Assembly: GCA_027919835.1 (NCBI GenBank)
Contig: JANVFP010000027.1
Coordinates: forward strand, 62,001-126,000
DNA from: Lentinula raphanica
Taxonomy: Eukaryota; Basidiomycota; Agaricomycetes; Agaricales; Omphalotaceae
Reading direction: 5' to 3'
Length of the DNA: 64,000 nt
Shown here: piece after piece, positions 1-10,209 of the stretch
Layout: each line of letters begins with the position of its first letter
How positions within the stretch are numbered: the first letter of the stretch is position 1
Program-made: the position numbers and the translations under genes
The notes under the pieces: model-generated
Told to the model about the DNA's origin: nothing
Databases searched by the model: none
The model's input: the letters and a program-made list of their open reading frames with translations, nothing else

Positions 1-1525
1 CTGCCCCTTCAACAAAGTTTTCTTTCGACAACTTCGGTTCCTCACTTCTCATCCTCTTCGAGATTGTATCTTTGGAAGGCTGGATCGATGTCATGCAAGC
101 TGCCGCCAGTGCCGTCGGAGACGGTCTACAACCTCAGACGAACGCCTCACAATGGAATGCGTTGTTCTTCTTGATCTACAATCTGTTGGGTGGTGTTGTC
201 ATCTTGACACTGTTCGTTAGGTAAATCCATGTCCTTGCTGATACAGAAACCAGAAACCTGAATCTCTCAATGTTCCTAGTATCATCATCGGAAACTTCAA
301 ATCTAGGACCGGGTCGGCCCTCTTAACTCAGCCACAGAGGGAATGGATTGACCTACAAAAACTATTCAAGCGTCAAAGGCCTTCTAAAAGACCCCAGCGA
401 AGACCTGTTTCTCGCATCCGCGCTTGGTGTTTTGACAGAGCTGTGCATAAACACGGCTGGTGGTCGAGATGCATGACGGTAATATTCACTATTCACGTTA
501 TCATTCTGATGTATGTGCTCCTCGATATGGATCGTCACCTTCTTCAACTGACATAAAGCGCACAAGGACTCAAACCTACACGTCCACTACAATCACGGAA
601 AGCATGAGAAGTGGGTCATACGAAAACTAGAATGCTCACAATCTAACTCAACAGCAGATGATTTCTTCCTTGGTATCATTCTGGTGTACATGATTGATGT
701 GATTGTGCAACTCTATGGGCTTGGATGGAGGAGTTTCCGCGCTAACGGCTGGAATCTTTTCGACATTTTGGTGACCATGGGTAGTTTCGCGACGACATTC
801 ATAGCTCGTTTTGGGAACATCGGCTTTCTTGGTCAGCAACTCCAGAAGTTATTCCTGGTGCTGGTAGCATTCAAGCTTGTGCAACGAACGAATAGCCTCA
901 ATAAACTGTTCAAGACTGCGATGTGAGTGAATGGTATTCTCGGATGATACATCGTTCTTGACTAGCTGACATGTTCTGCAGAGCAAGTCTTCCATCTATA
1001 CTTACGCTCCTGCTGTTATGGTTAATTCTGTTCATGTTTTTCGCCATTCTTGACGTCGAGGTTTTTGGGCTAACAAAATGGCAATCTGGCGAAGATCGAG
1101 ACAGAAATTACTCTTCGATCAGCTCTGCACTGGTCATGTTGGCATTCATGTCCACAGGGTGAGCTTCGACACACAGGTCCTCCTTGTTTTAACTAACCCT
1201 TGGTACAGAGAAGGATGGAATCAATACATGCACGATTAGTGCGTCAATTTCAGAATCAAATCGAGATATAGAGCTGATATTTGTGCGATGATAGTGCGCT
1301 AGTTTATCCCCGTTGCTCGAATTCATCTGTTCAAGATGACGATTCTGACTGTGGAAGTTTTGGATGGGCGTTCACACTTTTCATTGCGTGGAACTTATTG
1401 AGCATGGTGAGTCCCTCGTCGCTCAGTTCAAAATTACACACACTAATGCCATTGTGACTAGTACATATTCGTGAACCTGTTCACTGGTATGGCTCGAAAT
1501 CTATTTTCTTGCTTCCGTTGCTAAT

Positions 1526-2113
1526 TGTTACAACCATAATCTTCGGAGCTCCGTCGGAGCTTCACTCGGCGATTGGACTTAGAGATTTCCTGAATCTCTC
1601 TAGTCATGTCTAGCAGTGTCCGCCTTGTCCCTCCTTCCGATTCCGTCGGCGCATCGGTCTGGTCTTATACTTGATTATGATTTTATTGTTTTATTCTCTG
1701 ACAGCTCAGCTGACCTTTTATATTGATTTACTTTACAATAGCTTATTGTCTTTCTCACCTCCGATGCTGTAGTACCGAGATGTGTATCGTCTTATTGTAC
1801 TTTAGATTAGACTGACTATCCGTACAGTATATAAGGAGCCTGTACATACTTACATACCTCAGTTTTAATATCAACTTGGATTACCTCGTTAACGTTAACA
1901 CTCACCTCTGTGCTCTCGGTGTCGTCTTGATCGTTGATCACCGCCGACTCCGAACCTCCGTCGGACTTCGTACACGTTGTACTTGTCCTCCTCTGCTCTC
2001 TTGGTTGAACACGGTAACGTGGCGAGGGTGTTGCTCAATAACAACACTAACGTTCAACAATCCTCTGTGTCTCTGATCGGAGCTCCGACTCCGTCGGTGG
2101 CACGGTCCTAACA
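1526..2113 (+). repeat. 5' LTR of the Ty3/gypsy element
   Basis: 588 bp, begins TGTTACAACC and ends GTCCTAACA, nearly identical to 9622-10209. It contains a TATA box (TATATAAGG) at 1828-1836, which would place the RNA start near 1860. Confidence 0.97.
1828..1836 (+). promoter_or_regulatory. LTR TATA box
   Basis: TATATAAGG, about 30 nt upstream of 1861, where the 11-nt self-primer sequence begins. The spacing fits an RNA 5' end at about 1860, as self-priming requires. Confidence 0.7.
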
Positions 2114-2115
2114 GT

Positions 2116-2126
2116 ATATTAAAACT
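2116..2126 (+). other. Self-priming primer binding site
   Basis: ATATTAAAACT, starting 2 nt inside the 5' LTR, is perfectly complementary over exactly 11 nt to AGTTTTAATAT at 1861-1871, the predicted 5' end of the element RNA. No tRNA-type TGG site follows the LTR. Tf1 of fission yeast and related chromoviruses prime reverse transcription with the first 11 nt of their own RNA; the match here is inferred to do the same. Confidence 0.85.
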
Positions 2127-2164
2127 TATCTCGTCAACGTTGCACTGATTCATCTCTATTCCAT

Positions 2165-3919
2165 ATGGATCGCACTCAACGAACACTACGGGCTCAAACT
2201 CGTGCTGCTCGTCGTCCTCGTACCCCTTCTCCCACTCGGGATGAAGAAAATCCTTTTGTCGCAAATGCTCAGGCTTTGACGGCTTTTAACGAATCTATCT
2301 CTGCAGTTGGTAACCAGAGACCGCGCATTTCTGCGTTCGGTCCCGCTCCTGTTCCTCTTCCGACGGTTACTACTGAAAACGTTCGCGGTGTTTCGGAATC
2401 TACGGAGTATGTCTATCAGACTGCTATTCTGCCTAGTGGTGAACATGTTCGTGTATTAACTCCGAAAGCTAAACGGGTTATCGAAGGTGAACCTGTTCCT
2501 CCACTACAACCACCTCCTACTCCGTCTCGTGCAGCTGCTAGACCTACCCAAGTTCCTTCTCTACCTGGACATTCGCAAGGTAGTCATCATTCCAGAGATC
2601 CGGAACCTCGACGTGATCCTCCGTCGGATCCGCCGGGTTTTCCGCCAGGTTTCCCTGGTGATGAACCGGATGATGAAGGACCTCCCGATGGCCCGAGATG
2701 TGATCCTCCTGAAGGTCCACCAGATGATGGTCCACCTGATGATGGTCCTCCTGAGGGTCCTCCCGGAGGCCCTGGCGACGATCGAGATCCTCCGGACCCA
2801 CCTCCTAATCCACCTCCGTCGGTTCGAAGTCGCTCTTCGAGCTCTTCTCGTTCGTCAGATAACTTGGCTCTTAATGCTTTGATGTCCTTCAACGACACTC
2901 TTGCGGATTTCACATCGGCCTTACGTCCGAAGGAGTCGGAATCGGACTCTGGAAAGACAAAGGTCAAAGACCCTGAACCATTTGATGGTTCTAACCCCCG
3001 AAAACTCAAATCTTTCCTGGTATCTTTGTCTTTGGTATTCATTGATCATCCGAACTATTTCACTGATCAGCGGAAAATCAATTACGCCTTGTCTTACTTG
3101 ACCGGCGCCGCTCGTGAATGGTTTGAACCGGACATCTTGGATCCGAATGTCGAAGCTCTACCTGCTTGGACCACGTCATACGCTGCTTTAGTCCAGGAGC
3201 TGCAGGAAAACTTTGGTTTGTACGATGCGCAGGGTGAGTCCGAAGACAAACTCGGAACCCTTCGGATGCGCAACGACGAAAAGGTCGGAGCGTACAATAT
3301 CAAGTTTAACACTCTGGCTGCTGCCTCCGGTTGGGATGTGAATGCGCTCCGATGGGCGTATCAGAAAGGACTAGCACCCCGACTTAAGGACGAAATTGCT
3401 CGTATGCCGGAACCTCGGACTCTTTCCGAATATCGGAGAGAAGTGTTACGGTTGGATAACCGTTATTGGCGCAGAGAAGAAGAGAAGAAGCGGGAAAGTC
3501 ATCGGTTTTCGGAGCCTTCGGACCAAAAGAAAGGAAAGAAGGATGGCAAGAAACCGGTACCGTTTAACTCCTCTCAGAACTCTGGTGCTAATCAGTCCTC
3601 TTCGTCCTCTGGTTCGAACTTTAACAATCAAAAGAAGTTCGGTAATTCCAACAACAACAAAGGCAACTCCGGCAACAAGTTTCCGAAGAAATCGATCGCA
3701 GACAACCTCGGCTCCGACGGCAAGCTTACTCCTGCGGAACGGGAACGTCGTAAGAAGTTCAATCTCTGTCTTTTCTGCGGACAAGGTGGTCATGTCCTTA
3801 AGGACTGTCCCCGAAAGAAGTCTAAAGAAAATGCTGCTAAAGGCAGAGCTGGCGTTCTCGAGGATGTAGCTGAAGAAGAAGAGATTCCGGACTCTCCGTC
3901 GGAGGAACCGGAAAAATAG
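2165..3919 (+). CDS. gag: Gag polyprotein of the Ty3/gypsy element
   Basis: 584 aa. The N-terminal third is acidic and proline-rich, with PPDDGPPEGPP-type repeats at about residues 150-215 and a serine cluster. The capsid core of the Retrotrans_gag type runs from about 255 to 420 (FDGSNPRKLKSFL..., YLTGAAREWFEP). A basic Ser/Asn/Gly-rich region follows, then one CCHC zinc knuckle near residue 540 (C-LF-C-GQGG-H-VLKD-C) that would bind the element RNA. The ATG lies 39 nt after the priming site. The frame ends in TAG at 3917-3919, next to a strong hairpin, and pol lies in the -1 frame. The reading frame is intact. Confidence 0.95.
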   Translation: MDRTQRTLRAQTRAARRPRTPSPTRDEENPFVANAQALTAFNESISAVGNQRPRISAFGPAPVPLPTVTTENVRGVSESTEYVYQTAILPSGEHVRVLTPKAKRVIEGEPVPPLQPPPTPSRAAARPTQVPSLPGHSQGSHHSRDPEPRRDPPSDPPGFPPGFPGDEPDDEGPPDGPRCDPPEGPPDDGPPDDGPPEGPPGGPGDDRDPPDPPPNPPPSVRSRSSSSSRSSDNLALNALMSFNDTLADFTSALRPKESESDSGKTKVKDPEPFDGSNPRKLKSFLVSLSLVFIDHPNYFTDQRKINYALSYLTGAAREWFEPDILDPNVEALPAWTTSYAALVQELQENFGLYDAQGESEDKLGTLRMRNDEKVGAYNIKFNTLAAASGWDVNALRWAYQKGLAPRLKDEIARMPEPRTLSEYRREVLRLDNRYWRREEEKKRESHRFSEPSDQKKGKKDGKKPVPFNSSQNSGANQSSSSSGSNFNNQKKFGNSNNNKGNSGNKFPKKSIADNLGSDGKLTPAERERRKKFNLCLFCGQGGHVLKDCPRKKSKENAAKGRAGVLEDVAEEEEIPDSPSEEPEK

Positions 3920-3958
3920 TCCGCAACTCCTGTCCCTCCGCACGAAGCAGGAGTTGCG
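3910..3958 (+). promoter_or_regulatory. Candidate gag-pol recoding signal (slippery run plus hairpin)
   Basis: The gag end reads G GAA AAA TAG (3910-3919). A perfect 11-bp stem begins 2 nt after the stop (CGCAACTCCTG at 3922-3932 pairing with CAGGAGTTGCG at 3948-3958), with a 15-nt loop. The pol frame is -1 relative to gag and is open through this stretch. The run-spacer-stem layout fits programmed -1 frameshifting, although GGAAAAA is not a canonical heptamer. The first ATG in the pol frame comes only after the protease motif, so reinitiation would lose the protease. Confidence 0.7.
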
Positions 3959-6900
3959 TTGACCTGGTTCGTGCTCTACCAGAGGTGCTAACTCTCAACG
4001 CGTCCGGTCTTTCTAATCTCGAGAAATCTTTCATCATACCTCTGTCTGCTAAAATTTCTACTATTACTTCTGATTACAGTTCCATCTCTTTTGATTCTTT
4101 CCTTGATTCCGGTTCTACTGATTGTTTTATTGATACTTCATTTGTTCGCCAAAAAAGAATTCCGACAAAACCTATCCTTACTCCGATCAATCTCCGATTA
4201 TTTGATGGTTCACTTTCTCCGACTCCGATCTCGGAATACGTTTCGTTATCGGTAGTTTTTCCTTCAAACGAGCAACTACCTCTGGACTTTTATGTCATAC
4301 CTTTGGATTCTTCTTGTAAAGCAGTTTTAGGATATAGTTTTCTCTCCCGCTGCAATCCGTCGATTGACTGGGTAGCGAAAACAATTACAATCCGAACCAC
4401 TGATCAAGTTTTATCACAGACGTCTTCTTCTGAGATACCCTCCGACGGATCGGAGGACTCAGAGAATCTTGATCCGACTCGATACCCTCGGTCACCTCCA
4501 GATGATCCTCTTCCTACAAGAGCTGGTCGATCTGCCTTCACCTCCCGTTCTCGTTTGAAACCTCGTCCTCTCTCGGACAAATTTCCTTTCGAACCATTGT
4601 ATACTTATCCCTCCGTTGTTCAGATGGCTTCAAAACTGGAATACTCCGGAGTCGATATAGCCTTGGTCGGTGCTACAGTTTTTCATCATGCCTGCAAGAT
4701 GTCTGGTATGGAACCCCTTCTACTCTATGCTGTACACTCCGAAGTGGCGGCTAGAGCCTCTCAACCAGCACCGCCGACGGCGACATCGGACTCTAAATCT
4801 CCTCCTATTCCTGAAGCTTATCGGGATTTCGCTGATGTCTTCGACGAAGTCGAGTCAGAAGTGCTCCCAGAACATAGGTCTTACGACCTAAAGATTGATC
4901 TGGAGGAAGGTGCGGAACCTCCGATCGGAAGAATTTACCCACTCTCCCCTCGTGAGCTGGAAGCTCTACGAGAATTCATCGACAAACAGTTGGTTAGCGG
5001 AGCTATTCGGCCTTCGACTTCTCCTCACGGAGCTCCTGTTCTCTTCGTTCCAAAGAAGGATGGCTCTCTCCGACTTTGTGTCGACTTCCGAGGACTAAAC
5101 CGCATCACCAAAAAAGATCGGTATCCTCTCCCACTCATTTCCGATTTGCTTGACGCCCCGAAGAAAGCGAAAATCTATACGAAGTTGGATCTCGCTCATG
5201 CTTATCATCTCGTTCAGATCGCCGACGGAGACGAATGGAAGACCACATTCCGAACCCGATATGGTTCTTTTGAATGGCTGGTCATGCCGTTTGGTCTCAC
5301 CAATGCTCCTGCTGCGTTTCAACGTTTCGTCAATGATATCTTTGCTGACTTACTCGATGTCTGTGTTATAGTCTATCTTGACGATATCCTCATCTACTCC
5401 GACGATCCGACGGCGCATGAGGAGCATGTCAAAGAGGTTCTTCGACGTCTTCGCAAACACAAACTTTTCTGCAATCCGGCGAAATGTGAATTCGGAATTG
5501 ACACGGTTGAATATCTTGGGTATATTCTCTCCCCTGACGGACTTTCCATGGCCGAGGACAAAATCAAGGCTATTATCGATTGGCCGACGCCAAGGAAGGT
5601 TAAGGACATTCAGTCCTTCCTAGGTTTTGCGAATTTCTATCGTCGTTTTATTCACAATTACAGTGATATCGTCGTTCCGATGAACCGACTTACTCGGAAA
5701 GATACTCCATGGGTCTGGACTTCGGAATGTCAAGATTCCTTCGATACGCTTAAGCACGCTTTCACTCATGCCCCTATTCTTTCTCATTGGGAACCTGATA
5801 AACCTCTTATTGTCGAAACAGATGCGTCGGATTATGCTCTAGCAGCTATCCTATCCATCGTCGGCGCCGATGGAGAAATTCATCCGGTGGCCTTCCTTTC
5901 TCGCACTTTCCATTCTGCCGAATTGAACTATGACACTCATGACAAGGAATTGCTAGCTATCTTCGAAGCTTTTAAAGCTTGGCGGCATTACCTTGAAGGT
6001 TCGGGCACTCCGATCGACGTTGTTACTGATCACAAGAATCTGGAGTATTTCTCCACTACGAAGATTCTTACCCGACGGCAGGTCCGATGGTCCGAATACC
6101 TTCATCAGTTCAACTTCGTTATCCGTTTCCGTCCTGGAAAACTCGGTGCGAAACCTGACGCTATGACTAGACGATGGGACGTCTATCCCAAAGAGGGGGA
6201 TATCGGCTACGCGCAAGTTAATCCTCACAATTTTAGACCCATATTCACTAATGATCAACTCACCACATCACTTCGTGCTACCTTCCTTGAAGGTCCTGTT
6301 CTTCGAGCGTCGGTTGTTATGGACTTTGAAGCAGTTCATCAATCGATCCGAGAACATTACTCCTCCGACGGCGAAGCGATGGCGGGGTTGAAGTTGGTCG
6401 ATGATCCTTCTAACCTCCGATGGACTATGGGTTTAGATGGTCTCTTGCGTCTGGATGGTCGAATCTACGTTCCGAACTTCGGAGATCTCAGGTTGCAGAT
6501 CCTCCGATTCTTTCATGATCATCCTCTGTCTGGCCACTTTGGTCAGAATCGGACTCTCGAAGCTGTACGTCATCAATATACTTGGCCAAAGGTACGAGAA
6601 TTCGTTAAGGACTATGTTTCGTCTTGTACGATTTGCGGTCGGAATAAACCCCGTCGGCATCGTCCCTACGGACTTCTCAAACCTCTCCCTGTGCCTTCTC
6701 GTCCTTGGGATTCAATCTCAATGGATTTCATCGAACAACTTCCTGACTCCGACGGCTACACCGCTATCTTGGTCGTAGTCGACCGTGCTTCCAAACAAGC
6801 TATCTTCATTGCCTGTGACGACAAAATCACCTCCGAACAATTGGCGCAACTTTTCGTTATTCATGTCTTCTCTAAACACGGTGTTCTGAATCATGTTACC

Positions 6901-7794
6901 TCCGACCGAGGATCGGAATTCGTTTCGGCGTTTTTCCGAGCTTTAGGTCAAGCTTTGTCGATGGAATTACACTATACGTCTGGTTATCATCCGGAAGCTG
7001 ATGGTCAAACCGAACGAGTAAACCAAACTCTGGAGCAGTACATCCGGATCTATTGTTCTTATCAACAGGACGACTGGTCATCCCTTCTTCCGATTGCGGA
7101 ATTTGCTTATAACAACGCTCCTAACGCTTCTACTGGTCTTACTCCGTTCTTTGCTAACAAAGGCTACCATCCGAACATCACAGTCCGACCGGAGATCGAT
7201 ATTCGTTCCGACTTAGCCAAGGATTTCGTTGTTAATCTTGATGAGCTTCATACTTTTCTACGTGATGAAATCACTAATGCTCAAAAGAAATACAAGGAAC
7301 AGGCTGATCGAAAACGAATTCCTCCGCCGGAGTTCTCCGTCGGATCGGAAGTCTTCGTTCTAGCAAAATACATCAAATCCACTCGACCTACAGCGAAGTT
7401 TGCAGAGAAGTATCTTGGACCTTTCACGGTTCTTGAGAAGATCGGCTCTCTCTCATACAAGATACAACTCCCCGATTATCTTCGTCGCATTCATCCTGTT
7501 TTCCACGTCTCACAACTCGAACCCTCCTATCCGAATCCGATTCCGAATCGGACCCAAACACCTCCACCTCCGATCGAGGTTGAAGGTGAAGTCGAGTATC
7601 TCGTTGCCGAAGTACTTGATTCAAAGCTAGACCGTCGGTTCAAACGTTGTCCCCTCCGGTACTTCGTTAGATGGTCTGGTTATGAAGGTACCGACGAGGA
7701 GTTCTCTTGGGTTGCTGCAGACGACATTCATGCCGACGAACTCATTCCGGCTTTCCACCTCCGATATCCAGACAAACCCGGACCTTTGACTTAG
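3920..7794 (+). CDS. pol: Pol polyprotein: protease, RT, RNase H, integrase, chromodomain
   Basis: Frame 1 is open from inside the gag end to TAG at 7792-7794; about 1290 aa would be made by frameshifting. Counting from 3985: aspartic protease near residue 40 (SFLDSGSTDCFID); reverse transcriptase about 310-490 with the catalytic YLDD box (IVYLDDILIYS); RNase H about 600-720 (ETDASDYALAAIL, THDKELLAIFEAF); integrase zinc finger HHCC about 850-890 (HDHPLSGHFGQ ... CTICGRNK); integrase DDE core (MDFIEQL, TSDRGSEF, HPEADGQTERVNQTLEQ); and a C-terminal chromodomain from about 1210 (RYFVRWSGYEGTDEEFSWV). The chromodomain and the RT order RT-RH-IN mark it as a chromovirus. In such elements the chromodomain often directs integration to marked chromatin. 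All key residues I can check are present. Confidence 0.95.
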
Positions 7795-8125
7795 CTATGT
7801 GTTCAATTTCATATCATTGATTTTCCTTCTGTTTTCATTGTTGTACTAACATTACACTTCGGTGTATTTTATTCAACACTCCCGGTATTTATACTGATTG
7901 AGTATAAACGCGATGATAGCAAATTGAGCGTTTATATTTTTCTCTTAAATTTTTCTAAGTCAAATCCGACGGATTTCCGTCGGACTCATCGTCATTTTTA
8001 TTACTATAGTTACTTTACTATTCTTCCTTCAATTGGACTTCACCATTAACCATTTTTAGTATATACATTATGGGACTTCAAGAAAAACCAAGAAAGTTAT
8101 ATACAATAAGTATTATTACAAGTCC

Positions 8126-9356
8126 CTACTCTTCGTCTTCCTCCGAGTCCGATCCCTTCGGCGCTTCCTTCTCCTGTTCTTCCCCTTCACCTTCCTTCAC
8201 TCCCAGTGCTACCCTCATCAAGTTCACGAGAGTTCCTTCGAGGTTAGAAAACCTCCTCTCGAGTGCCTGTAGGCGCTGGTCCGTCGTAGCTGCGGAGTCC
8301 CGAACCAATTCCGTTAGTTCGTGTTGACCTTGGACCATGTCAACAAACCCTTCCTTTAGGGCCTGAATATCAATCTCCAGGTTTGTTAACCTAGAGGAGC
8401 TGGTTTCCGGCCGACGAGGAAGTGGGACCTTGGCCTTCCGAGGTTTCGATTTTCGAGTGGGCGCTGCGGCGACGGCGACGGATCCGGTCCAGGTGCACTG
8501 TTGTTTATTGTCATGGCACGGCTGACAGGCGACGGTGTTTTTGCCTTTCTGAGGTACGCATGCCTCGACTCTTTCGAGCCGACGGCACCTCTCGCATGCC
8601 TCTTGTTCCTTCGGCGTCTCGTCTCCACTAGGCTCGGGGTCGTCGTCGGAATCGTCATCGTCATCGTCGTCCCCTCCCGGATACTCGTCGTCACTGGGAT
8701 CCCCACCAGTTCCAACGTTCTGTCTTTAAGTCAGGAAATGAAGAAAAAGGAGATGGATTAGTAACTTACCACAAAAGGAATAAAAGGAAATTCCGGTACA
8801 TACCTTTTGCGAGAAGGTCCCGCTTCTCCGATGGCCTCCGCCGGAGACGCTCTGGTAGAGGCATTCTACAAGAGAAGTTAGCATTAGCAGTCGGAAAGGA
8901 AGGATTACTCACCGAGGTCCTCGAAAACCGACGAAGCCGAGCAGCTCGAAGCTGCTCCGACGACGGTCCCTGACCGGAGTCAGCGACTTTGGCTTTTTTG
9001 GCCTTGTTAGCCTTCTCCTCCTCTGCCTTCCTCTTCTTCCCCTCCTTAATCGTCCGGCGGCGTTCCGCCTCTGCTGCCTCCTCTGCCTCCCGTCGGAGAC
9101 GCTCCTCCTCCGCAAGGCGTGCTGCCTCTTCTTCCTCCTTTTTCTTTTCTTCGGCTTCTTCTGCTTCTCGCCGTCGTTGATTTTCCTCCCTCCGTTGTTG
9201 GAGCTCTTGCAGTGCCGCTTCCTCCTCCTCCGCCTCTCATCGACGGCGTTCGGCGGGTGTTTCTCGGTTCCGAGGCAAGAAAATAACCAACTCCTCCTCC
9301 CGACCGATGGCGGTGGTGGTGGTGATGGTACTGACGTTTGGTTGAGAGCGGGACAT
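8126..9356 (-). pseudogene. Antisense, three-exon extra gene inside the Ty3/gypsy element, with nonsense codon
   Basis: Reading the minus strand between pol and the 3' LTR gives a spliced gene with exons 9356-8913, 8865-8804 and 8723-8126. Introns are GTGAGT...TGTAG and GTATGT...AAAG; the total is 1104 nt in one frame. Predicted protein is 367 aa: a short N terminus (MSRSQPNVSTIT), a long charged coiled coil (E/R/A-rich, with EEERLRREAEEAAEAERR), an acidic patch, a cysteine cluster (C-ERC ... C ... C-QPC ... C near residues 215-250), a second coiled-coil segment and an acidic C terminus. A TGA at 9237-9239 (codon 40) stands where CGA would continue the coiled coil. Function unknown; the cysteine cluster could bind metal or nucleic acid. 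Convergent transcription against pol is expected. Confidence 0.75.
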
Positions 9357-9608
9357 GACGTAAGAGGGAAATTTTGGCTAAGTCCCTCATTCACCTTCGG
9401 CTTTTATACTTTCGGATCGGCGCACGGACCATGCTACTTTAGGGCCGGTCGATTCGCGTTTGGATTTGAGACCACCATCAAAACGTTTTTCCAAATCGGG
9501 CACCCCGATTCCATCGTTCTAGAATCGGACCGACGGAGTCATGTGATTGGATCAACCTAGTCATCTGATCGTGGTGATGATGTCATCGGCTTTCAAGGGC
9601 TCAAGCCT

Positions 9609-9618
9609 AAGAGGGGGA
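9609..9618 (+). other. Polypurine tract
   Basis: AAGAGGGGGA just upstream of the 3' LTR (9622), the expected plus-strand primer of reverse transcription. Confidence 0.85.
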
Positions 9619-9621
9619 TAC

Positions 9622-10209
9622 TGTTACAACCATAATCTTCGGAGCTCCGTCGGAGCTTCACTCGGCGATTGGACTTAGAGATTTCCTGAATCTCTCTAGT
9701 CATGTCTAGCAGTGTCCGCCTTGTCCCTCCTTCCGATTCCGTCGGCGCATCGGTCTGGTCTTATACTTGATTATGATCTTATTGTTTTATTCTCTGACAG
9801 CTCAGCTGACCTTTTATATTGATTTACTTTACAATAGCTTATTGTCTTTCTCACCTCCGATGCTGTAGTACCGAGATGTGTATCGTCTTATTGTACTTTA
9901 GATTAGACTGACTATCCGTACAGTATATAAGGAGCCTGTACATACTTACATACCTCAGTTTTAATATCAACTTGGATTACCTCGTTAACGTTAACACTCA
10001 CCTCTGTGCTCTCGGTGTCGTCTTGATCGTTGATCACCGCCGACTCCGAACCTCCGTCGGACTTCGTACACGTTGTACTCGTCCTCCTCTGCTCTCTTGG
10101 TTGAACACGGTAACGTGGCGAGGGTGTTGCTCAATAACAACACTAACGTTCAACAATCCTCTGTGTCTCTGATCGGAGCTCCGACTCCGTCGGTGGCACG
10201 GTCCTAACA
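9622..10209 (+). repeat. 3' LTR of the Ty3/gypsy element
   Basis: 588 bp, same ends as the 5' LTR with two visible substitutions. It is followed directly by the target duplication CTAAT and then the remaining 9 nt of the CCH1 intron. Confidence 0.97.

Larger units (their letters stand above)
1526..10209 (+). mobile_element. Ty3/gypsy chromovirus (Tf1/sushi-like) LTR retrotransposon, near-complete
   Basis: The 8684-bp element is bounded by two 588-bp LTRs (TGTTAC...CTAACA) and flanked by a perfect 5-bp duplication CTAAT (1521-1525 and 10210-10214). Internal order is self-priming site, gag, pol (protease, RT, RNase H, integrase, chromodomain), an antisense extra gene, polypurine tract. By eye the LTRs differ at two sites (T/C in the ATGAT[T/C]TTATTG segment and T/C in TGTAC[T/C]CGTCC-type context), about 99.7% identity, so the insertion is young. 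It lies in sense orientation inside the CCH1 intron, so its LTR promoter and polyadenylation signals could truncate CCH1 transcripts. gag and pol are open, so it may still be active. Confidence 0.97.

Noticed and set aside
2186..7630. Many ORFs on the opposite strand or other frames of gag and pol
   Set aside because: They follow codon bias of the true frames and have no domain of their own.
8909..9394. 161-aa and 114-aa minus-strand ORFs rich in Arg or Gly
   Set aside because: They are out of frame with the spliced antisense gene, whose coiled-coil frame continues across two good introns.
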